A program made the translations under genes and the position numbers. From the NCBI RefSeq assembly GCF_004331415.1, contig NZ_SJOP01000003.1, forward strand, positions 124,001-188,000: a stretch of DNA of 64,000 nucleotides, read 5' to 3'. Positions 57,669-64,000 of this stretch are shown piece by piece (positions within the stretch are counted from its first letter, which is position 1; every line of letters starts with the position of its first letter). Origin of the DNA: Kosakonia quasisacchari (lineage in GTDB: Bacteria; Pseudomonadota; Gammaproteobacteria; Enterobacterales; Enterobacteriaceae). Under the pieces are notes generated by a model, which saw only the letters and a list, made by a program, of their open reading frames with translations, was not told where the DNA came from and ran no database searches.

Positions 57669-58646
57669 ATGAGCGAGACGGCAACCTGGCAGCCGAGCGC
57701 ATCCATCCCCAACCTATTGAAACGCGCGGTAATTATGGCGGAAATTCGCCGTTTCTTTGCCGATCGCGGTGTGCTTGAGGTGGAAACGCCCTGTATGAGC
57801 CAGGCGACGGTGACAGATATTCACCTGTTCCCGTTCGAGACCCGTTTTGTTGGCCCTGGCCACTCTCAGGGGCTTAATCTCTATTTGATGACCAGCCCGG
57901 AATACCACATGAAACGTCTGCTGGCAGCGGGTTGTGGCCCTGTTTTCCAGCTGTGCAGAAGCTTTCGCAACGAAGAGATGGGTCGCCATCACAACCCTGA
58001 ATTCACTATGCTGGAGTGGTATCGCCCGCACTACGACATGTATCGCCTAATGAACGAAGTGGATGATTTGCTGCAACAGGTGCTGGAGTGCCCGGCTGCA
58101 GAGTCGCTCTCTTACCAGCAGGCTTTCCAGCGTTATCTCGAAATCGACCCACTCTCGGCAGATAAAACCCAGTTGCGTGAAGCGGCGGCGAAACTCGATC
58201 TGAGCAATATCGCCGATACGGAAGAAGACAGAGATACGCTGCTGCAATTGCTGTTCACTATGGGCGTTGAGCCGCAGATCGGTAAAGATCGTCCGGCTTT
58301 TGTATATCATTTCCCGGCAAGCCAGGCGGCGCTGGCGCAGATCAGCACGGAAGATCACCGTGTTGCGGAACGCTTTGAAGTTTATTTCAAAGGCATCGAG
58401 CTGGCGAACGGTTTCCATGAGCTGACCGATGCCCGCGAACAGCAGCAGCGTTTCGAGCAGGATAATCGCAAACGTGCCGCGCGCGGTTTACCGCAGCAAC
58501 CCGTGGATGTAAATCTGCTGGAAGCGCTGAAAGCCGGCCTGCCGGATTGCTCCGGCGTAGCGCTGGGTGTTGACCGTCTGGTGATGCTGGCGCTGCAAGC
58601 TGAAAGCCTGGCGGATGTGATTGCATTTACCGTTGATCGGGCCTGA
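57669..58646 (+). CDS. epmA: EF-P--(R)-beta-lysine ligase EpmA (PoxA/GenX), 325 aa
   Basis: Class II lysyl-tRNA synthetase core without anticodon-binding domain. Motif 2 [19 protein letters not shown] and motif 3 [12 protein letters not shown] are intact. Attaches beta-lysine to EF-P Lys34. ATG at 57669 follows GGAGAAAGTACC and gives the E. coli length; earlier in-frame starts extend into the intergenic region. Confidence 0.97.
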   Translation: MSETATWQPSASIPNLLKRAVIMAEIRRFFADRGVLEVETPCMSQATVTDIHLFPFETRFVGPGHSQGLNLYLMTSPEYHMKRLLAAGCGPVFQLCRSFRNEEMGRHHNPEFTMLEWYRPHYDMYRLMNEVDDLLQQVLECPAAESLSYQQAFQRYLEIDPLSADKTQLREAAAKLDLSNIADTEEDRDTLLQLLFTMGVEPQIGKDRPAFVYHFPASQAALAQISTEDHRVAERFEVYFKGIELANGFHELTDAREQQQRFEQDNRKRAARGLPQQPVDVNLLEALKAGLPDCSGVALGVDRLVMLALQAESLADVIAFTVDRA

Positions 58647-58666
58647 TGACCCGATGAGTTGACAGT

Positions 58667-58693
58667 AAAAAAGGCGCCTGAGGCGCCTTTTTT
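58667..58693. terminator. Bidirectional terminator between epmA and mscM
   Basis: AAAAAAGGCGCC-TGA-GGCGCCTTTTTT between convergent genes. Confidence 0.92.
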
Positions 58694-58699
58694 GTTGGC

Positions 58700-61600
58700 T
58701 TACAAGCTGCCCGCCGGGCGGCTACTTTTGCCTGAGGACGTCAGCGTTCTTGCGCTGCGTTTGCCATCGAGGCTCTCCAGGCGCATCTGGAACGGCGGGA
58801 ACGGCAAATCAATACCGTGTTCGCGGAAGCCCGCCAGAATCAACTGGTGGATTTCGTGGCGCAGCGGCATGCGATGTCCCATCTCCGCCGCATAAATGCG
58901 CAACTCAAACAGTTGCAGGCCTTGCTGCAAGTCGACGAGGAACACTTCCGGCGCCGGGTTATCAATCACCAGCGAACAGCGTTCGGCTGCGGTGTAAAGA
59001 ATCTGCGTGACCTCTTCGCTGTTGGCATCGGCTGGCGCCGGTACCGTCAGCACAACGCGCGTGACCGAATCTGACAACGACCAGTTAATAAACTGCTCGG
59101 TGATAAATGCTTTGTTTGGCACGATGATCTCTTTGCGATCCCAGTCGCTGATAGTCGTCGCGCGAGTATTGATCTTGGTGATGCTGCCGGTTAGATCGCG
59201 GATAGTTACCGTATCGCCAATGCGGATCGGTTTTTCAAACAGGATAATCAGGCCAGAGATAAAGTTGGCGAAAATCTCCTGCAAGCCAAAACCAAGCCCA
59301 ACACCGAGCGCCGCGACCAGCCACTGTAATTTGGCCCACTCAATGCCGATCATTGAGAAACCAACTAACCCGCCAAACAACATCAGCAGGTATTTGGTGA
59401 TGGTGGTGATGGCGTAACCAGTGCCCGGTGCCAGATCCAGGTGTTGTAACAGCGCCAGCTCCAGCAATGCGGGGAGGTTGCGCACCAGTTGGGTGGTGAT
59501 AATAAACACCAGAATGGCGATCAGTACCGCGCCGAGGGTGATGGGCTCTAGGCTTTCCACGCCTTGTACCGTCGAGGTGACATCCCACAGCGGGATGTTT
59601 TCCAGAAAGCCAAAGGCGGAATGGATCTCGGACCACAGCACAATCACTGACAGCAGGGCGATCAACATCAGGATCGAACGCACCAGACGCAATGACTGCA
59701 CGCTGATGGCATCAAGATCGACTTCCGGCTCATCCACCTCGGCAGTGCCTTCGGTGCTGGTGTGATGGGGAACATCTTCTTCACCTCGGGCGCGCTGGGC
59801 GAGAATCTCTGCGCGGCGGTGACGGGCGCGTTCAAAGGCCAGACGGCGGCGCTGGATCAGCATCCAGCGGCGGATGATGTGATACACCACCAGCAGCAGA
59901 AACCAGATGGCGACCGAGGTTTCCAGACGCGCAAGCAGCGCCTGCGCCGTGGCCAGATAACCAACGCAGGCGGCCAGAATCGCCGCCAGAGGCGCACTCA
60001 GCAGCAGGTTCCACAGCAGGTGATTGGGCATATTGTCGCTGTTGCCTGCTTTATCGACATACAGTGGGATCCCAGCGCGTTTCAGGCTGAGCGTCACGAT
60101 CGCCAGCGCCCCACAAATCAGAATAAAACAGAGTCGCCCCAGCGACGCGGAGAACTCACGGTCGTTAAGGTTATCAAACATGATCAGCGCCATGATCAGC
60201 GGCACAATAAAGCCGATGCTCATCAGATAGTAGCGCATGCCGCGAGCCACGCGGTTACGCGGCCAGCCAAAGTGGGCGACAAACAAGCCGGTCGGTCGGG
60301 CGAACGTGGCACAAATCATCACTACCCACAGCAGCGGCACGGTGGCTGTCACGCCATCGCCAATCGCCACCGCCAGCGGGTAGGGCCAGGCTTCCTGCAA
60401 TCCATAGCCGAGCGTTTTCCATAATACCGGCAGCGGCGACGCGACCAGAATTGACCAGAATACGGTACGCATGGTGAGCCAGAAGTGATCCTGCGTCACT
60501 TTGCCCACGCGGGCGCTGGAACGCTCCAGAAAGCGCGTAAAGTGACGGCGGGAGTAAATGCTAAAGCCCACCAACAGCAACGCACCAAACAGCGGAAATA
60601 GCGTCTCTTTGCTGGTAAGCATCATGGCGCTGGCTTTGCCCAACTGGCTGATGGTGTCGAGCGATAGCAAGCGCCGCAGATCCTGTACGATCTCAATCGG
60701 CCAGGAAAAAGAGATAGGGCTGACGTCCGCCGTCCAGAATAAGTAGCGATGGGTGGCTTCATTAACTTCTTTTAGCGCATCTTCCAACTGGCTATTGGAA
60801 ACTTTGAGCTTGGTGAGCTCAAGGATCAGCGTATCGCCGCCCTGTAATAGCGAGTTCAGCAGCTCGCGCTGGGTGCGAAGTTGCGCTTCCAGAATGCGGT
60901 TTTGCTCAGCCGTCAGCGGCTGGCCATCCGCCTGGCGGATTTGTCGCAGTTGCGGCTGCTTATTCAACAGATCTTCATAGCGCATGCGATGCACACGTAA
61001 CTGCGCCATTTCGGTATCCAGTTGCTGTGGTTTTGGCATCTCTGGCAGACGAGCGACCTGCGCGCGCAACGCTTCGCCCAGCATATTGGACGCGCCAAGC
61101 CATTGCGATTGCTCGCGCAGGGTATTTAGCGCCTGACGAACCTGTAATGTCTGCCCGGTAGCCTGCCGCTGCTGTGAGGCCACCAAATCCATGCGCTGCG
61201 CCTGCTGGTTCAGTGCCTGTGACAGCTCACGGTTAATGCGGAACTGCTCGACAATCCCCGCCGGTAAGTTGGCGCTGTTTTCCGCCAGTAATTCGGTGCT
61301 CTCCAGCGCTTGTTCTGCTTCGCGCTGGCGCTGGCTATTGAGTTGATTACGCAACGCTTGCAAATAAGCATCTAATTGCTGGCTCTGTTTTTGCGCCAGC
61401 TCGGAGCGCATACGCGCCAGCTCCTGGCGGTTATTTGCCGATAACTGCGCCAACTCCAGTTCGTCAACCAGCGCTTTCAGCTTTGCCGATTCCGCCTGTG
61501 CGCCAAAGTTTTGTGCTTGTGCCAGCGGAGTATTGCTGTTTTGTGTGCCGAGGCGGCGTTCCACTTCGGTGACCTGGCGGCGCGCATCGGTTTGCTGCTG

Positions 61601-62032
61601 CGGTAGCTGGCTTAGCGAATCGCTAATTTCCCGGGCGCGCTCCTGCTCCTGCTGGGCTAAACGGGTTTTTTCCAGCAACTGGCTGCTGACTTGCAGGATC
61701 TCCTGATTTAGCGCATCGCTACTCATGCCCGCTGGCGCGGGTTTCGGTTCGTCGCGCAGGTTATCCAGCTGCGCGCGCAACGTTCTGGAGAGTTTAGGGA
61801 AGTTATCAATGACTTCTTGATATTGTTTGGCGCGCTCGAGCGAACCTTTACGTTCTTCGAGCGCGTTTAGCGCCGCCTGGAGTACCTCGACGGTTTCTGC
61901 CTGATCCGGCGTGTTTTTCGCCGCCTTGGCTTGCTCCAGCTCCTGGGCGATTTGTCGGGCATCGGGGGCTGTTGCAGCGATAGCCCCCAGGCTGAGGCAC
62001 CAGGCCATCAGAAAAACGATAATCAGGCGCAC
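58700..62032 (-). CDS. mscM: Miniconductance mechanosensitive channel MscM (YjeP), 1110 aa
   Basis: Signal peptide MRLIIVFLMAWCLSLGAIAA, a periplasmic helical domain of about 450 residues rich in Gln/Leu heptads, about eleven membrane helices, and the C-terminal MscS core (LGFGLQEIFANFISGLIILFEKPIRIGDTV in segments). GTG start at 62032 behind GGGAG. Slightly longer than E. coli MscM (1107). Follows psd closely, as in E. coli, where psd-mscM responds to envelope stress. Confidence 0.96.
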   Translation of the reverse strand: MRLIIVFLMAWCLSLGAIAATAPDARQIAQELEQAKAAKNTPDQAETVEVLQAALNALEERKGSLERAKQYQEVIDNFPKLSRTLRAQLDNLRDEPKPAPAGMSSDALNQEILQVSSQLLEKTRLAQQEQERAREISDSLSQLPQQQTDARRQVTEVERRLGTQNSNTPLAQAQNFGAQAESAKLKALVDELELAQLSANNRQELARMRSELAQKQSQQLDAYLQALRNQLNSQRQREAEQALESTELLAENSANLPAGIVEQFRINRELSQALNQQAQRMDLVASQQRQATGQTLQVRQALNTLREQSQWLGASNMLGEALRAQVARLPEMPKPQQLDTEMAQLRVHRMRYEDLLNKQPQLRQIRQADGQPLTAEQNRILEAQLRTQRELLNSLLQGGDTLILELTKLKVSNSQLEDALKEVNEATHRYLFWTADVSPISFSWPIEIVQDLRRLLSLDTISQLGKASAMMLTSKETLFPLFGALLLVGFSIYSRRHFTRFLERSSARVGKVTQDHFWLTMRTVFWSILVASPLPVLWKTLGYGLQEAWPYPLAVAIGDGVTATVPLLWVVMICATFARPTGLFVAHFGWPRNRVARGMRYYLMSIGFIVPLIMALIMFDNLNDREFSASLGRLCFILICGALAIVTLSLKRAGIPLYVDKAGNSDNMPNHLLWNLLLSAPLAAILAACVGYLATAQALLARLETSVAIWFLLLVVYHIIRRWMLIQRRRLAFERARHRRAEILAQRARGEEDVPHHTSTEGTAEVDEPEVDLDAISVQSLRLVRSILMLIALLSVIVLWSEIHSAFGFLENIPLWDVTSTVQGVESLEPITLGAVLIAILVFIITTQLVRNLPALLELALLQHLDLAPGTGYAITTITKYLLMLFGGLVGFSMIGIEWAKLQWLVAALGVGLGFGLQEIFANFISGLIILFEKPIRIGDTVTIRDLTGSITKINTRATTISDWDRKEIIVPNKAFITEQFINWSLSDSVTRVVLTVPAPADANSEEVTQILYTAAERCSLVIDNPAPEVFLVDLQQGLQLFELRIYAAEMGHRMPLRHEIHQLILAGFREHGIDLPFPPFQMRLESLDGKRSARTLTSSGKSSRPAGSL

Positions 62033-62056
62033 ATCAGTCTCCCGGGTCGTTAAGGA

Positions 62057-63025
62057 TTAGCTTTCGTCTTGCTTGTCATCTACCAGCGGGCTGGCGTCAT
62101 GCTCTGCTTTGATTTCCGCTTCCGGGAGCGGTGCCGGTTCTGCATCAACAGGCGCGAAGGTTTCGGCGGAAACCGCCAGCGGTTGGCCAATTTTGGTGAC
62201 TGACAGGCTCTGTAACTGCTCGACTAAATTCACTTTGCCCGGCGCAAATAAGTTAATCACCGTGGAGCCAAGTTTAAAGCGGCCCATCTCCTGGCCTTTC
62301 AGCAGCGCAACCGCACCTTCGCTTTCACCGGCAGGCCAGGTCCAGCGTTTGATGATGCCTTCGCGCGGCGGAGTAACGGTACCCGCCCATACGGTTTCGA
62401 TGCTGCCGACAATCGTCGCACCAACAAGAATTTGCGCCATCGGGCCGAACTCGGTCTCAAACAGGCAGATCACCCGCTCGTTACGTGCAAACAGGTTCGG
62501 CACGTTCTGCGCCGTCAAATGGTTCACGGAGAAGAGATCGCCCGGCACGTAAATCATTTCGCGCAGGATACCGTTGCACGGCATATGAACGCGGTGATAA
62601 TCGCGCGGCGAGAGATACGTGGTAACAAAGCTACCGTTACGGAACAGGTCCGCCATCAGATAGTTGCCCGCCAGCAGCGCTTCCAGGCTGTAATTATGCC
62701 CTTTGGCCTGCAGGATTTTATCATTGTCGATTGCGCCAAGCTGGCTAACGACGCCGTCCGCCGGCATCACCAGTACGTTCGGATCGGTGTTAAGCGGGCG
62801 CACTTCGTCACGCAGCGGGCGGACGAAAAAGTCGTTAAAAGTGCGGTAGCTGGCGGTGTCTGGCTTCTGCGCTTCTTTCATATCGACCTTGTAGTATTTC
62901 ACGAACAGATCGATAACCAGTTTGGTCAGCCAGCCTGCACGTTTACTTGCGCCCCAGCCCGCCAGGCGAGTGAGCCACAGTTTCGGCAGAATGTATTGAA
63001 GCGAAAGTTTAAATGAATTTAACAA
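62057..63025 (-). CDS. psd: Phosphatidylserine decarboxylase proenzyme, 322 aa
   Basis: Makes phosphatidylethanolamine at the inner membrane. The self-cleavage motif LGST ([11 protein letters not shown]) near the C-terminal third generates the pyruvoyl group; HRVHMPCNG carries the conserved histidines. TTG at 63025, behind GGAGG, gives the E. coli protein length of 322 ([11 protein letters not shown]...); upstream in-frame codons are non-conserved. Confidence 0.97.
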   Translation of the reverse strand: MLNSFKLSLQYILPKLWLTRLAGWGASKRAGWLTKLVIDLFVKYYKVDMKEAQKPDTASYRTFNDFFVRPLRDEVRPLNTDPNVLVMPADGVVSQLGAIDNDKILQAKGHNYSLEALLAGNYLMADLFRNGSFVTTYLSPRDYHRVHMPCNGILREMIYVPGDLFSVNHLTAQNVPNLFARNERVICLFETEFGPMAQILVGATIVGSIETVWAGTVTPPREGIIKRWTWPAGESEGAVALLKGQEMGRFKLGSTVINLFAPGKVNLVEQLQSLSVTKIGQPLAVSAETFAPVDAEPAPLPEAEIKAEHDASPLVDDKQDES

Positions 63026-63133
63026 GGTAGCCTCCAGGCTATTGTTTTTGTCGTTCCTGACCCGGCGCATAAGCGCCGAAGCCTTTAAAAAGGGGGACGA
63101 TTTTAGCGATGCTAAGCGTAGTTGTCAGTCATC

Positions 63134-64000
63134 CTATTCAGAAAAGCTTTTACGCGTTTTTACCTGCGACATGCTCTCGAGAATGCGGTGGTAGTTTTCA
63201 AACCGGCTCTTGGCAATTTCGCCTTTCTCTACCGCTTCGCGGATGGCGCAACCCGGGTCGGTATCGTGCTTACAGTCGCGGTATTTGCAATGACCAAGAT
63301 AGTCATGGAATTCGACAAAACCGTTAGTGATTTGTTCCGGTTCGAGATGCCAGAGGCCAAACTCACGAACGCCAGGCGAATCAATCACATCGCCGCCATG
63401 CGGGAAATGATAAAGCCGCGCAGCGGTAGTGGTGTGCTGGCCCAGGCCAGATGCGTCGGAAACATCGTTGGTGAGGATTTGCTTTCCTTGCAAACCGAGC
63501 AGCGCATTGAGCAGGCTCGATTTCCCCACCCCGGACTGGCCGGCGAAGATACTGATGCGGTCGGTCAAGGCTTCGACAAGTGGTGCCAGCCCGTCTTGCC
63601 TGTGGCTTGAAACCATTAACACTTTGTAGCCAATTCCACGGTAGATATCCATCTGCTCGTTAACGAAGCGTAAGCTGTCGTCATCCAGCAGATCGATTTT
63701 GTTCAGCACAATCAACGGCTCAACCTGTAAGGCTTCACACGCCACCAGATAGCGGTCGATGATATTGAGCGACAGCTCAGGCAGGATGGCGGAAACCACC
63801 ACGATCTGGTCGATGTTTGCTGCGATCGGTTTGACGCCATCGTAAAAGTCGGGGCGCGTCAGCACCGAGGTGCGCTCATGTACGGCTTCAACAATACCTT
63901 TTACGGTGACACCTTCCGCGGCTTCTTTACCTGGTCGCCACACCACGCGGTCACCGGTGACCAGCGAGCGGATAGTTCGCCGTATGTTGCAGCGATGCAC
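63134..64000 (-). CDS. rsgA: Ribosome small subunit-dependent GTPase RsgA (5' end beyond the window)
   Basis: Circularly permuted GTPase acting in late 30S maturation. OB-fold region with VTGDRVVW, G4 NKID, G1 P-loop [11 protein letters not shown]3 [10 protein letters not shown], then the zinc-binding C-x5-C-x-H pattern ([16 protein letters not shown]). 288 codons are inside the window; the E. coli protein has 350, so about 60 N-terminal residues are missing. Confidence 0.97.
   Translation of the reverse strand: MHRCNIRRTIRSLVTGDRVVWRPGKEAAEGVTVKGIVEAVHERTSVLTRPDFYDGVKPIAANIDQIVVVSAILPELSLNIIDRYLVACEALQVEPLIVLNKIDLLDDDSLRFVNEQMDIYRGIGYKVLMVSSHRQDGLAPLVEALTDRISIFAGQSGVGKSSLLNALLGLQGKQILTNDVSDASGLGQHTTTAARLYHFPHGGDVIDSPGVREFGLWHLEPEQITNGFVEFHDYLGHCKYRDCKHDTDPGCAIREAVEKGEIAKSRFENYHRILESMSQVKTRKSFSE

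Overview
The window is a 64 kb stretch of an enterobacterial (Enterobacteriaceae) chromosome. Gene order from yjdP/phnP to rsgA closely follows the Escherichia coli map around 93-94.5 min (phn, yjdN-yjdM, crfC-rdcB, proP, tRNA-Phe, yjdC-dsbD-cutA-dcuA-aspA, fxsA, yjeH, groES-groEL, yjeI, epmB, efp, ecnAB, gdx, blc, frdABCD, epmA, mscM, psd, rsgA). Several E. coli genes are missing at their usual places: phnCDE, phnO, the fumB-dcuB and cad regions, ampC, yjeJ and yjeM. Other genes sit in those gaps, so this is a relative of E. coli (Enterobacter, Kosakonia or Klebsiella-like), not E. coli itself.

Layout: 1-4.9 kb is an AT-richer accessory region. It holds the start of a secreted, probably fimbrial protein, a candidate 19-residue ORF, and an ArsR-type regulator divergent from a tightly overlapping four-gene operon (TauE/SafE permease, EamA permease, CmoA-like SAM enzyme, second class I methyltransferase). 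This cassette is the best candidate for an undescribed system. At 4.9-7.1 kb is fdhF, with an in-frame UGA selenocysteine codon, a SECIS hairpin and a sigma-54 promoter. At 7.3-16.9 kb is a rare-sugar island: an OmpR-type response regulator and a hybrid histidine kinase flank a six-gene operon (ribose-type ABC importer, D-lyxose isomerase-type enzyme, class II aldolase, PfkB kinase).

At 17-26.5 kb come yjdP, a small tyrosine phosphatase, and a phnFGHIJKLMNP C-P lyase operon without phnCDE or phnO, then yjdN and yjdM. At 27-35.3 kb are crfC-rdcB, kdgT with a KdgR box, proP with a CRP site, a NicO-type metal permease and yjdF. tRNA-Phe (GAA) at 35.8 kb sits beside a 99-bp direct repeat that copies its 3' end and terminator, with a chain of small hairpins between the copies. 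An AraC regulator with a LysE exporter follows.

From 37.5 kb to the end lie thiol-redox and C4-dicarboxylate genes (dsbD, cutA, dcuA, aspA), groESL behind a sigma-32 promoter, a chemoreceptor behind a sigma-28 promoter, and the EF-P lysylation set (epmB, efp, epmA). After these come entericidins, a LuxR-type regulator, gdx behind a guanidine-II riboswitch, blc, the fumarate reductase operon with an FNR site, mscM, psd and the 5'-truncated rsgA. Together aspA, dcuA and frdABCD form an anaerobic aspartate-to-fumarate-to-succinate respiratory route.

All assignments come from reading the sequence and comparing it with remembered family members; no database search was run.
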